NCBI GenBank assembly: GCA_049522565.1
Contig: JBEKNT010000300.1
Location: forward strand, 1 to 16,740
Origin: JASHVB01 sp049522565
GTDB taxonomy: Bacteria; Pseudomonadota; Alphaproteobacteria; Acetobacterales; Acetobacteraceae
Reading direction: 5' to 3'
DNA length: 16,740 nucleotides
Part shown: piece after piece, positions 1 to 7,526 of the stretch
How positions within the stretch are numbered: position 1 is the stretch's first letter
Layout: each line of letters begins with the position of its first letter
Position numbers and translations under genes: made by a program
Notes under the pieces: model-generated
The model's database searches: none
What the model was told of the DNA's origin: nothing
The model's input: the letters and a program-made list of their open reading frames with translations, nothing else

Positions 1-1
1 G

Positions 2-28
2 GAGACGGTGGAGATAGAAGTGGAATGA
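2..28 (+). CDS. 3' end of an unidentified upstream gene (partial)
   Basis: An open frame entering from the left edge reads ETVEIEVE and stops at TGA (26-28). The acidic, beta-like tail followed at once by repeat-rich intergenic DNA is consistent with a C-terminus. Eight codons are too few to name a product. It may or may not belong with soxA downstream. Other frames at this edge cannot be excluded. Confidence 0.3.
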   Translation, partial: ETVEIEVE

Positions 29-44
29 GGGGCGGGGCCGACAA

Positions 45-252
45 AACCTCTCCCGCTGCGCGGGGTTGGGCCGCGAAGCGGACCGACGCGCCGCGCCCTG
101 GCGCGGCGGGTGAGGGTGCCGCGGCGCGCACCCATCTTCCACCAAACCGCACTGCTGCTGCGTTATAAGCGTGCTCAATACCCTCCCCCGCGGCGCTCTC
201 GCGCCTCGCGTCGGTCCGCTTCGTGGCCCAACCCCGATTTGCGGGAGAGGTT
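45..252. repeat. Composite interspersed repeat, two inverted half-units
   Basis: The left half-unit (about 45-119) runs from AACCTCTCCCGC through the core TTGGGCCGCGAAGCGGACC to GGGTGAGGGTG. The right half-unit (about 180-252) is the same module inverted, ending GCGGGAGAGGTT. A unique spacer of about 60 bp separates them. The same architecture recurs at 5124-5322, and a single related unit lies near 7936-7996. The core contains a CCGC/GCGG hairpin. No transposase is present, so this is a non-autonomous intergenic repeat. The right half-unit is translated as part of the soxA reading frame. Confidence 0.75.
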
Positions 253-998
253 TTTTTGCCCTGGCGTTCATCCTTCTGGCCACCCCGTCCCATGCGGCGG
301 ACAATCGCTCCGGCTACGACGACGCCAGCCCCGCGACGCGCGCCATGCAGGACGACGACGCAAGCAATCCCGGCTTCCTCTGGGTCCAGCAAGGCGAATC
401 CCTGTGGTCGGAACGCGCCGTCGACACCGCGCGCAGTTGCGCCGATTGCCACGCTGATGCCGCACGCTCGATGCGCGGCGTGGCGGCACGCTACCCGCTG
501 TTCGACGCCAGGCTCGGCCGGCCGATCACACTCGAACAGCGCATCAACCAGTGCCGCACCGAACGCCAGAACGTCGCGAAACTCTCGCCGGACAGTGACG
601 CCATGCTGGCCTTGACCGCCTATGTCGGCCTGCAATCCCGCGGCTTGCCGATCCAGGTGTCGATCGACGGTCCGGCCCGGTCATTCTTCGCGGCCGGAGC
701 GGCGCAGTTCAACGCGCGGCAGGGCCAGCTCAACCTGTCATGCAGCCAGTGCCATGACGCGCTGGCCGGGCAGCGCCTTGGCGGCAGCGTGATCCCGCAA
801 GGCCAGCCGAACGGCTATCCGGAATACCGGCTGGAATGGCAGGGGATGGGCTCGCTGTATCGCCGCATCCGCAACTGCCTGGTCGGCATCCGCGCCGAGC
901 CGTTCGATCCCGACTCGCCGGAACTCGTCGCGCTGGAATTCTATCTCGGCTGGCGCGCCAACGGCCTGAAGGTGGAGACCCCAGCGGTGCGACCGTAA
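171..998 (+). CDS. soxA: Sulfur oxidation c-type cytochrome SoxA, diheme
   Basis: SoxA pairs with SoxX as the periplasmic cytochrome that oxidatively attaches thiosulfate to the SoxYZ carrier. The 275-residue product has two CxxCH haem sites (C90-H94 and C191-H195). The second sits in the family context NLSCSQCHD, followed by QGQPNGYPEYRLEWQ. Cys236 in RNCLVGIRAEP matches the active-site haem-ligand cysteine, and the protein ends in ETPAVRP, all typical of SoxA. The export signal is residues 28-42 (hydrophobic FFALAFILLA, cleavage near SHA/AD). Residues 4-27 before it are the translation of an inserted repeat. The only in-frame start upstream of the signal is GTG at 171, with no convincing ribosome site, so the real start is uncertain. 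No soxX, soxY, soxZ or soxB is visible here. The function is secure; expression is less so. Confidence 0.9.
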   Translation: MLNTLPRGALAPRVGPLRGPTPICGRGFFALAFILLATPSHAADNRSGYDDASPATRAMQDDDASNPGFLWVQQGESLWSERAVDTARSCADCHADAARSMRGVAARYPLFDARLGRPITLEQRINQCRTERQNVAKLSPDSDAMLALTAYVGLQSRGLPIQVSIDGPARSFFAAGAAQFNARQGQLNLSCSQCHDALAGQRLGGSVIPQGQPNGYPEYRLEWQGMGSLYRRIRNCLVGIRAEPFDPDSPELVALEFYLGWRANGLKVETPAVRP

Positions 999-1003
999 GC
1001 GCC

Positions 1004-1163
1004 CGCCGAGGAATGACTGCGTCAGTTGACGTGCGGACCGTGCCCAATTCGTCATCGTCCGCGCAGGCGGACCATCCACGACTTGCCTTGTTGCGAGCAA
1101 CAAAGTCGTGGATGGCGGGCCGGAGCCTGCCCCCAGGCACTTGACCCGGAGGCCCACCATGAC
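1004..1163 (-). repeat. Palindromic dispersed repeat, copy A
   Basis: About 160 bp between the convergent ends of soxA and amtB. Its reverse complement matches 11670-11828 closely: shared blocks include GGGTCAAGTGCC, CCATCCACG, ATGACGAATTGGGC and GTCCGCACGTCAA. The centre (1073-1114) folds into a hairpin with an outer 12-bp perfect stem CATCCACGACTT/AAGTCGTGGATG and an inner TGTTGC/GCAACA stem. No T-tract follows, but its position between convergent genes would suit a transcription barrier. It resembles the widespread alphaproteobacterial palindromic repeat often mis-annotated as a small protein. Confidence 0.75.
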
Positions 1164-1271
1164 GAGACGGACGATGCTGCGCCGCATGCTGATTCGTTTA
1201 TTGCTCGGCGAACCCTAACGGCGACAACCGATGCCCGCCCGGCCCCCATCGTGCCGTCCCAGTCCCCCTGC

Positions 1272-2534
1272 TCAAAACACCTGCTCGCCGTGCAGCACGA
1301 CGTCCAACCCCTCGCGCTCCGCTTCGCGCGACACCCGCAGCCCGATCACGAGATCGGTCAGCTTCAACAGCAGAAAACTGCCCAGCGCGCTGTAGCCGAG
1401 CGTCGCCGCAACGCCCACCGCTTGCACCGACAGCAACGCCCCACCGCCGATCGCGGTGCCCTCCGGATGCGTCGCCGTCGCGGTCAGCGGACCGAACGCC
1501 AGCACGCCCGTCGCCAGCATGCCGATGATGCCGCCCACGCCGTGCACGCCGAACACGTCCAGGCTGTCGTCGTAGCCAAGCCTCGGCTTCAGCACCGTCA
1601 CCGCCCAGAAGCACACCGCGCCGGCGACGATGCCGATCGCCAGGGCCGGCCCCGGCAGCACGAATCCCGCCGCCGGGGTGATCGCCACCAGCCCGGCAAC
1701 CGCGCCGGAGATCGCACCCAGCACCGACGGCTTGTCATGCAGCAACCACTCCGCCAGGCTCCAGGACAGCGTCGCCCCGGCCGCCGCCATCTGCGTCGCC
1801 AGCACCGCCATGCCGGCACGGCCATTGGCACCCAGCGCGCCACCCGAGTTGAAGCCCAGCCAGCCGACCCACAGCAGCGAGGCGCCGACCACCGCATAGG
1901 ACAGGTTCCACGGCGCCATGTTCTCCTGCCCGTAGCCGATCCGCCGGCCGAGCATCAACGCGCAGACCAGGCCGGTGACGCCCGAGTTGATCTCCACCAC
2001 CGTGCCCCCGGCGAAATCGGCGATGCCCAGCATGTTCAGCCAGCCGTTGGGACCCCACACCCAATGCGCGATCGGCGCATAGACCAGCAGCGACCACAGC
2101 GTCATGAACAGCAGCAGCGCTGAGAATTTCATGCGGTCGGCAAAAGCGCCGGTGACCACCGCGGGGGTGATGATGGCGAAGGCCATCTGGAACAACAGGA
2201 ACACGCTCTCGGGAATGCTGGTAGGCAGCGGATTGTCACTGCCGGCGCCCAGCGTGAACGGCTTGTCCCAATCGGCGCCCAACCCGTTCAGCAACAGCCG
2301 CGAGGCGTCGCCGATCCAGGCATTGCCGTTGGTGAAAGCGAGCGAATAGCCGGCGACCATCCACACCACGCTCATCAGCGCGCACAGGCTGAACGACTGC
2401 ATCATGGTGGCGAGCACGTTCTTCTTGCGCACCATGCCGGCGTAGAACAGCGCCAGGCCGGGAATGGTCATCAGCAGCACCAGGGCGGTGCTCATCAGCA
2501 CCCAGGCGACGTCGCCCGGTTCGACATGCGGCAT
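1272..2534 (-). CDS. amtB: Ammonium transporter, Amt/Mep/Rh family
   Basis: The 420-residue inner-membrane channel protein conducts ammonium into the cell. The start at 2534 gives MPHVEPGDVAW at the first transmembrane helix, with AAGGA about 10 bases upstream; the frame stays open further upstream but runs through promoter DNA. Family landmarks are FQMAFAIITPAVVTGAFADR (about 115-134), DFAGGTVV with the conserved Asp173, DVFGVHGVGG with His331 (second twin His), and the C-terminal EGLDVVLHGE tail that contacts GlnK. The first twin-His position is Glu181 (VVEIN), not His. No glnK is adjacent. A sigma-54-like promoter lies 62 bases upstream, suggesting nitrogen control. There is no cleavable signal peptide from this start, unlike E. 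coli AmtB. Confidence 0.93.
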   Translation of the reverse strand: MPHVEPGDVAWVLMSTALVLLMTIPGLALFYAGMVRKKNVLATMMQSFSLCALMSVVWMVAGYSLAFTNGNAWIGDASRLLLNGLGADWDKPFTLGAGSDNPLPTSIPESVFLLFQMAFAIITPAVVTGAFADRMKFSALLLFMTLWSLLVYAPIAHWVWGPNGWLNMLGIADFAGGTVVEINSGVTGLVCALMLGRRIGYGQENMAPWNLSYAVVGASLLWVGWLGFNSGGALGANGRAGMAVLATQMAAAGATLSWSLAEWLLHDKPSVLGAISGAVAGLVAITPAAGFVLPGPALAIGIVAGAVCFWAVTVLKPRLGYDDSLDVFGVHGVGGIIGMLATGVLAFGPLTATATHPEGTAIGGGALLSVQAVGVAATLGYSALGSFLLLKLTDLVIGLRVSREAEREGLDVVLHGEQVF

Positions 2535-2595
2535 TGCGGGGGGTGTCCTTGCGCCTCGCGTCGCCGGCTCGCCACGCGCGGATAGCGTTACGAAT

Positions 2596-2611
2596 AACAA
2601 GATCCGTGCCA
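2596..2611 (-). promoter_or_regulatory. Putative sigma-54 (RpoN) promoter of amtB
   Basis: On the minus strand the sequence TGGCACGGATCTTGTT matches the -24/-12 consensus TGGCACG-N4-TTGCW, with the correct ten bases between GG and the -12 dinucleotide. The one important mismatch is T for C at -12. It lies 62 bases from the amtB start. Ammonium transporter genes are classic NtrC/RpoN targets. No clear NtrC dyad was seen upstream. Confidence 0.55.
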
Positions 2612-2766
2612 TCCGGTGCGGCTTGCCGCGAGCCGCCCCGGAGGCCAGTGTGCCGCGCGATTGGGCAGGCCGGGGTTGCCCCCGACGGCGGCATTTGCCC
2701 GGCCGCACGGCGATACGCGCAACGAATCGGCTGCCCGTTTTCCAGGCAGCGGCGGAGAAGGCGGAC

Positions 2767-3999
2767 ATGAGCAATACGATCACGGCCGAGGTCTGCGTGA
2801 TGGGCGCCGGACCGGTGGGCGGCACGCTGGCCTGCCGGCTGGCCGCCGCCGGCGTCTCCACCGTCGTGGTGGATCGTGCCGCGCTGCCGCCGATGGAAAA
2901 CCCCGCGTTCGACGGCCGCGCCTACGCCATCGCCGCCGGTTCGCGCGACCTGCTGGCGGCGGCCGGGCTATGGGAGAGGCTGCCGGTCCCGCCCAGCCCG
3001 ATCCTGGACATCCGTGTGAGCGACGGCCGGCTGGGGCGGCGGGCATCGCGGCTGCATCTGCATTTCGACCATCACGAGGCGGGCGAGGACGCCGGACCGT
3101 TCGGCTGGATGGTGGAAGCGCGCAGCCTGCGCATGGCCTTGAACAGCTACTTCCCGACCCTGCCGGCGCTGCGCGTGTTCGCCCCCGCGACCGCAACGGT
3201 GGAGCGGCGCGAGGATGGCGCCCTCGTGCGTATCGCCGGTGGCCCGGCGTTGCAGTGCCGCCTGGTGGTCGCCGCCGAGGGCCGTCAGTCGCCGTTGCGC
3301 GAGGCCGCCGGCATTCCGGTGACCCGCCTGCCCTACGGACAGACCGGCATCGTCTGCGCCATCAGCCACGACAAGCCGCACCACAACCTGGCGCTGGAAC
3401 ATTTCCTGCCGTCCGGTCCGTTTGCCGCGTTGCCGATGGGGCCGAGCGCGGATGCCGAACTGGGTGGCGCGCCGAACGTCTCCGCCATCGTCTGGAGCGA
3501 ACGCACGCACATCGCGGACCAGATGCTGCGGCTGGACGATGCGCGCTTCGCACGCGAAATCGGGCGGCGGCTGGGCGACCACCTCGGCGCCGTGCGCACG
3601 GTGGGGCGGCGCTGGTCCTATCCGCTGTCGGCCATGCTGGCGCACCGCTATGTCGATACGCGCCTGGCGCTGGCCGGCGACGCCGCGCACGGCATCCACC
3701 CGATCGCCGGCCAGGGGCTGAACCTTGGCTTCCGCGACGTGATCGCCCTGGCGGATCTGCTGATCGAGGCGGCGGGGCATGGCGACGATCCGGGCGCGCC
3801 GGCGCTGCTGGCGCGGTATCAACGGATGCGCCGGCCGGACAACATGCTGATGCTGGCAATGACCGACGGGCTGGACCGGCTGTTCAGCAACGACAACCGG
3901 CTGCTGCGGCTGGCGCGCGATGTCGGTATCGCCGCAGTGGACCGCACGCCGCCGCTGAAGCGGCTGTTCATGCGGCGGGCGATGGGGCTGGCAGGTTGA
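2767..3999 (+). CDS. FAD-dependent aromatic hydroxylase, UbiH/UbiF/COQ6 family
   Basis: The 410-residue flavoprotein monooxygenase probably hydroxylates the ubiquinone ring, using NAD(P)H and O2. The start ATG at 2767 follows GGAGAAGG by about six bases; the frame is open further upstream but without a signal. The N-terminal dinucleotide fold has GxGxxG at residues 13-18 (MGAGPVGG). The middle AAEGRQSPLRE (169-179) is the second FAD/NADPH motif, with Glu in place of the usual Asp. GDAAHGIHPIAGQGLNLG (304-321) is the C-terminal FAD motif that defines the UbiH/COQ6 group. Which ring position it hydroxylates (UbiH, UbiF, UbiI, UbiL or UbiM role) cannot be told from sequence alone. It is divergent from amtB and codirectional with the dehydrogenase downstream, 142 bases away. 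Confidence 0.85.
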   Translation: MSNTITAEVCVMGAGPVGGTLACRLAAAGVSTVVVDRAALPPMENPAFDGRAYAIAAGSRDLLAAAGLWERLPVPPSPILDIRVSDGRLGRRASRLHLHFDHHEAGEDAGPFGWMVEARSLRMALNSYFPTLPALRVFAPATATVERREDGALVRIAGGPALQCRLVVAAEGRQSPLREAAGIPVTRLPYGQTGIVCAISHDKPHHNLALEHFLPSGPFAALPMGPSADAELGGAPNVSAIVWSERTHIADQMLRLDDARFAREIGRRLGDHLGAVRTVGRRWSYPLSAMLAHRYVDTRLALAGDAAHGIHPIAGQGLNLGFRDVIALADLLIEAAGHGDDPGAPALLARYQRMRRPDNMLMLAMTDGLDRLFSNDNRLLRLARDVGIAAVDRTPPLKRLFMRRAMGLAG

Positions 4000-4141
4000 T
4001 CCGGGACGCCTGAAGAGATTCCGACGCCCGACGACCCGCCCAGCGCGTCCCTCACCGCGCGCCCCCTCTGGGCCGATCGCACCCCGCCCGCTATCCTGCC
4101 GCCAACCAGGACCGCAACACACCGGAGGAGGGGAACAGAGC

Positions 4142-5113
4142 ATGGCGCCCAAGATCATCGTCGCCGACAACCCGATGAACGACAACGACATCTGCCGAGA
4201 GCTGGCGCCGCCCGGCTTCGACCTGGTCATCACCCGTCCCGACACCCCGGAATTCAACGCCGCACTGCCCGACGCCGAATACATCGTCGGCTTCGGCTCG
4301 CCCACGATGAACGACGCATTCTACCGGACCGCGTCGAAGCTGAAGCTCGTGCAACTGACCTCCGCCGGCTACGACCGTTGCGATATCGAGGCCGCGCGCC
4401 GCGCCGGCGTGCCGATCTGCAACAACGGCGGCGCCAACGCGATCGCCGTGGCCGAACACGCGATGCTGCTGATGCTGGCGGTGTCGCGCCGGCTGATCTG
4501 GCAGCATGACAACGTCGCCTCCGGCCGCTGGCGCGGCAACAACTGGGCCGAGGTGAAGCTGTACGAACTCGACGGCCGCAAGCTCGGCATCATCGGCCTC
4601 GGCCGGATCGGCAAGAAGGTCGCGCGGATGGCGCAGGCTTTCAACATGTCGGTGCAGTATTTCGACATCGCCCGGCTGACCGAGGATCAGGCGGACGCGC
4701 TCGGCGTGCGTTTCCGGCTGATGGACGAGATTCTCCGCACCTCCGACATCGTGTCGTTGCACGTGCCGCTGTCGCCGCTGACCCGGCACATGATCGGCGC
4801 GGCGCAGTTCAAGCTGATGAAGCCGACCGCGTATCTGATCAACACCTGCCGCGGCCCGGTGGTGGACGAGCCGGCGCTGTACGAGGCGCTGGCCAACAAC
4901 ACCATCGCCGGGGCCGGACTGGACGTGTTCGACCAGGAGCCGCCGCCGCCGGACAACAAGCTGTTCGGGCTGCCCAACGTGGTGCTGACCGCGCATTTCG
5001 CCGGACCGACCTGGGACAACCAGTACGCCCGCTTCCGCAACGCGTTCGACAATGTGCAGCGTGTGGCCCGCGGCGAGAAGCCGCTATGGGTGATTCCCGA
5101 ACTGCGGGAGTAG
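4142..5113 (+). CDS. D-isomer specific 2-hydroxyacid dehydrogenase, NAD-dependent
   Basis: The 323-residue cytoplasmic oxidoreductase interconverts a D-2-hydroxy acid and its 2-keto acid. ATG at 4142 follows a good AGGAGG site. The nucleotide fold contains GLGRIG at 142-147, and Asp165 after the second strand (VQYFDI) favours NAD over NADP. The catalytic triad is Arg227 (INTCRGPVVDE), Glu256 (DVFDQEP) and His275 (VLTAHFAG). The usual length is 310-340, so it is complete. The substrate is not evident; glycerate, hydroxypyruvate/glyoxylate, phosphoglycerate-like and lactate-type enzymes share these motifs. The genes on either side do not specify a pathway. Confidence 0.85.
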   Translation: MAPKIIVADNPMNDNDICRELAPPGFDLVITRPDTPEFNAALPDAEYIVGFGSPTMNDAFYRTASKLKLVQLTSAGYDRCDIEAARRAGVPICNNGGANAIAVAEHAMLLMLAVSRRLIWQHDNVASGRWRGNNWAEVKLYELDGRKLGIIGLGRIGKKVARMAQAFNMSVQYFDIARLTEDQADALGVRFRLMDEILRTSDIVSLHVPLSPLTRHMIGAAQFKLMKPTAYLINTCRGPVVDEPALYEALANNTIAGAGLDVFDQEPPPPDNKLFGLPNVVLTAHFAGPTWDNQYARFRNAFDNVQRVARGEKPLWVIPELRE

Positions 5114-5123
5114 GTCATCAGGA

Positions 5124-5322
5124 AACCTCTCCCGCCTGCGGCGGGAGAGGTCGCCGCCAAGCGGCGGGTGAGGGTGATCGGGTCGCCCCGTCGCTGGTCT
5201 TCGTTGGCGCGGGCGGACAGCGGGAATGCAGTCTGCCGCACCGGTCACCCTCACCCTCGGTGCTTCGCACCTCGCGTCGGTCCGCTTCGCGCCCCAACCC
5301 CGCGCGTAGCGCGGGAGAGGTT
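5124..5322. repeat. Composite interspersed repeat between convergent genes
   Basis: Second composite of the family seen at 45-252. The left unit (about 5124-5178) is a short form: a perfect 12-bp stem ACCTCTCCCGCC/GGCGGGAGAGGT with a 3-base loop (5125-5151), then GGCGGGTGAGGGTG. The right unit (about 5245-5322) is inverted and carries the core GGTCCGCTTCGCGCCCCAA, ending GCGGGAGAGGTTA. The last bases overlap the atpF stop codon. The hairpins lie between the convergent 4142-5113 gene and the atp operon. They lack T-tracts but could act as bidirectional barriers. Confidence 0.7.
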
Positions 5323-5833
5323 AAGCGACGCGCCGCTGCGCCAGGGCGCTGGGCAGTTGGGTGATCGCCCGATCGATCAGCCGCGCATCGGCGTCGGCCG
5401 ACAGGCCATCCGCAATCACCTGCCGTGCCGCGACAGTGGCGATCTCGACCGCGGTCAGCCGCACCTCATCCACCGCCGCCTTCTCCGCCGCCGCGATCCG
5501 GTCCACCGCCATCTGCTCTCGTCGCCTGGCCGAGGCTTCCGCCTCCGCCATCGCCGCAGCGGAGACTCGCGTGGCCTCGGCCTTGGCACCCTCGATCAGC
5601 GCCTTCGCCTCGGCCAACGCCTCGGCACGGCGTTGCTCGGCGTCGCGCAGCATCGCCTCCGCCTCGCTGCGCAAGCGCGCGGCTTCCTCCAGTTCGGCGC
5701 GCACGGCGGCACTCCGAGCGTCCAGCATGCCGGTCAGCGCCGACCATAGCTTGCGGCCGAACAGCACGAAGAACAGGATAAAGGCGATCGCGACCCAGAG
5801 GCGCGGCTCGGCGAACAAGCTTTCCTCGTGCAT
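5321..5833 (-). CDS. atpF: ATP synthase Fo subunit b
   Basis: The 170-residue peripheral-stalk subunit has one N-terminal membrane helix (about residues 11-30, LWVAIAFILFFVLF) followed by a long Ala/Glu/Arg-rich coiled coil (about 40-135). It pairs with b' to tie subunit a to F1. It is the last gene of the Fo operon, 16 bases after atpF', with GGGGCGGAG as the ribosome site. Lacking a signal-like leader, it is taken as b and the upstream gene as b'. The TAA stop is immediately followed by an intergenic repeat. Confidence 0.92.
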   Translation of the reverse strand: MHEESLFAEPRLWVAIAFILFFVLFGRKLWSALTGMLDARSAAVRAELEEAARLRSEAEAMLRDAEQRRAEALAEAKALIEGAKAEATRVSAAAMAEAEASARRREQMAVDRIAAAEKAAVDEVRLTAVEIATVAARQVIADGLSADADARLIDRAITQLPSALAQRRVA

Positions 5834-5849
5834 GGCGACTCCGCCCCTT

Positions 5850-6410
5850 TCAGCCGACGCCGCGCGCCGACAGCGCTTGGGCGATCGCGCCGTCCAGCCG
5901 TGCTTGCTCCGGCGGCGCCCCGGTCAGGCGGGCGATCACGGTGCCGGCTGTCTCGGTGGCGACCTGGCGCAGCGCGCCCATCGCCGACGCCCGCGCCGCC
6001 GCGATGCGCGATTCCGCTTCCACGAGCTGCTTCTCCAGCCGCTCGTTCAGCGTCGCGGTCTGCTTGGCAGCGACCGCCTTCGCCTCGTCCAAAGCGACAT
6101 TGATCGCCGCCTGTGCCTCGGCCCGAGCCTTGGCGGTGGCCTGCACCACGTCCGCCGCCGCCGCGTCCGACTTCTGCTTGGACTGCTGCGCGTCCTGCAG
6201 GTCGCTGGCGATGTGCTTCGCCCGGTCCTCCAGCACCGCGGCCACCCGCGGCAACGCCAAACGCGACGCCAGGATGTAGAGCACGATGAAGATGATCGCG
6301 CCCCAGATCACCTGCCAGAGGGTCAGCGGGGTCTTGAAGTCGAGCTGCGGCATGCCCTCCGCCATGGCGGCGGTGGGCAGCAGCAGCAGCGCGGCAAGCA
6401 GCAGCCGCAT
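5850..6410 (-). CDS. atpG: ATP synthase Fo subunit b' (second b-type stalk subunit)
   Basis: The 186-residue b-type subunit is found with b in alphaproteobacteria and other phototroph-related lineages. Residues 1-17 (MRLLLAALLLLPTAAMA) look like a cleavable signal peptide, followed by LDFKTPLTLWQVIWG and a membrane helix at about 31-50. A long coiled coil (about 55-160) rich in Ala, Gln and Lys makes the stalk. It starts five bases after the atpE stop, implying tight co-translation. The symbol is variably given as atpG, atpX or atpF2 in this group. Confidence 0.9.
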   Translation of the reverse strand: MRLLLAALLLLPTAAMAEGMPQLDFKTPLTLWQVIWGAIIFIVLYILASRLALPRVAAVLEDRAKHIASDLQDAQQSKQKSDAAAADVVQATAKARAEAQAAINVALDEAKAVAAKQTATLNERLEKQLVEAESRIAAARASAMGALRQVATETAGTVIARLTGAPPEQARLDGAIAQALSARGVG

Positions 6411-6415
6411 GGCGA

Positions 6416-6640
6416 TCAGACGAACAGGATGATGAAGGCGATGACCAGCGCGTACAGCGCCACGGCCTCGGTCAGCGCGAAGCCCAGGATCGCCAGGCCG
6501 AACACGCGGTCGCGCGCGGCGGGATTGCGCGCCACGCTGCTGACCAGCGCGGCGAAGATGTAGCCGATGCCGACGCCCACGCCCGAGAGCGCGATCACGG
6601 CGAGGCCGGCACCAATTTCCTTGGCGGAAGCGAGATCCAT
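6416..6640 (-). CDS. atpE: ATP synthase Fo subunit c (proteolipid ring)
   Basis: The 74-residue helical hairpin makes up the proton-driven rotor ring. The sequence gives a Gly-rich first helix (LSGVGVGIGYIFAAL), the polar loop Arg38-Asn39-Pro40, and a second helix with the proton-binding Glu58 (GFALTEAVALYAL). The start at 6640 has AAGGAA about nine bases upstream; the same frame is open much further upstream but only as an overlap shadow of atpB. It lies between atpB (75 bases upstream) and atpF'. Glu rather than Asp is normal for this lineage. Confidence 0.95.
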   Translation of the reverse strand: MDLASAKEIGAGLAVIALSGVGVGIGYIFAALVSSVARNPAARDRVFGLAILGFALTEAVALYALVIAFIILFV

Positions 6641-6714
6641 CAGTCGGGTTCCTTTCGTTGCGTCCATCGCGCCGGGGCGGTCCGTGCCGCCGGCGCCGAT
6701 CGGGTTGACGTGCG

Positions 6715-7470
6715 TTAGTGCAGGTGCACCGCGTCGTGCAGGTAGATGCAGGTGAGGATGGCGAACACGTAGGCCTGTAGCGTCGCGACCAGAATCTCGA
6801 AGCCGATCAGCGCGATATTGACCGCAAGCGACAGCCCGGCGGGAATCCAGAAGATCACCCCGGCGGTACCCAGCATGATGACGAAGGCGCCGAACACCTC
6901 CAGCATCACGTGGCCGGCCATCATGTTGGCGAACAGCCGCACCGACAGCGAGATGATGCGCGAGACGTAGGACAGCACCTCGATCGGCACCAGCAGCGGC
7001 AGCAGCGGCTTGGGCACGCCCTGCGGCACGAAGTAGCTGAACCAGTGCAGGCCGTGGATGCGCAGGCCGACCACGGTGCTCATGACGAACACCGCCAGGG
7101 TCAGCGCCAGCGTCACGACGATATGGCTGGTGAAGGTGAAGTCGTACGGCCAGACCCCGAGCAAGTTGCCGAACAGGATGAAGAAGAACAGGGTGAAGAC
7201 GAAGGGGAAGAAGCCGCGTCCCTCCGGCCCGATGGTATCCACGCACATCGAATAGACGAATTCGTAGGCCATCTCGGCGGCGGATTGCAGGCGGCCCGGC
7301 ACCATGGCGCGCGGCCGCATGCCGATCCACAGCAGGCCGAGCGTCAGCACCCCGGCGACGATCATGAACAGGTTGGACTGGGAAAAATTGACCGCGGCCC
7401 CGAGCGGTCCCAGCGCGGTGTGGAGCTGGAACTGGCTCAGCGCGTCAATGCTGGATCCTTGCGCTGCCAC
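6715..7470 (-). CDS. atpB: ATP synthase Fo subunit a
   Basis: The 251-residue multi-helix membrane protein provides the proton half-channels against the c ring. The essential arginine is Arg178 in SLSVRLFANMMAGH, and the last helices (IALIGFEILVATLQAYVFAIL) carry the conserved Glu and Gln. The start codon is GTG at 7470 with AGGGGA about eleven bases upstream. The N-terminal segment FQLHTALGP matches the family. It follows atpI by 56 bases and is complete. Confidence 0.95.
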   Translation of the reverse strand: MAAQGSSIDALSQFQLHTALGPLGAAVNFSQSNLFMIVAGVLTLGLLWIGMRPRAMVPGRLQSAAEMAYEFVYSMCVDTIGPEGRGFFPFVFTLFFFILFGNLLGVWPYDFTFTSHIVVTLALTLAVFVMSTVVGLRIHGLHWFSYFVPQGVPKPLLPLLVPIEVLSYVSRIISLSVRLFANMMAGHVMLEVFGAFVIMLGTAGVIFWIPAGLSLAVNIALIGFEILVATLQAYVFAILTCIYLHDAVHLH

Positions 7471-7526
7471 CGTGTCGTGTCCCCTGTCCGCTCGCCGTCG
7501 TATTTGTGGTCGCAGGCCTGGTGGCC

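Noticed and set aside
1073..1114. Rho-independent terminator after soxA
   Set aside because: The hairpin is strong, but no T-tract follows on either strand and it is the core of a dispersed repeat, so I list it only as a repeat.
1272..2123. Long plus-strand frame opposite amtB
   Set aside because: His/Arg/Gln-rich shadow typical of the antisense frame of a high-GC membrane protein gene.
2546..2580. Another copy of the CTCTCCCGC repeat upstream of amtB
   Set aside because: Only a short stretch (GCGCCTCGCGTCG) resembles the family, and the characteristic ends and core are missing.
2464..2766. Upstream extension of the UbiH-family gene
   Set aside because: The frame is open, but the extra residues are unlike the family. 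ATG 2767 has a good ribosome site and begins just before the FAD-binding fold.
2535..2861. N-terminal extension of amtB
   Set aside because: The extension runs through the divergent promoter region, including the sigma-54-like site, and into the neighbouring gene. It is basic and unlike an Amt leader.
2968..4305. Long minus-strand frame opposite the UbiH-family gene
   Set aside because: Antisense shadow without domains, spanning two real genes on the other strand.
6641..7330. N-terminal extension of atpE
   Set aside because: It is a shadow frame across atpB; subunit c is normally 70-85 residues and the start at 6640 has a ribosome site.
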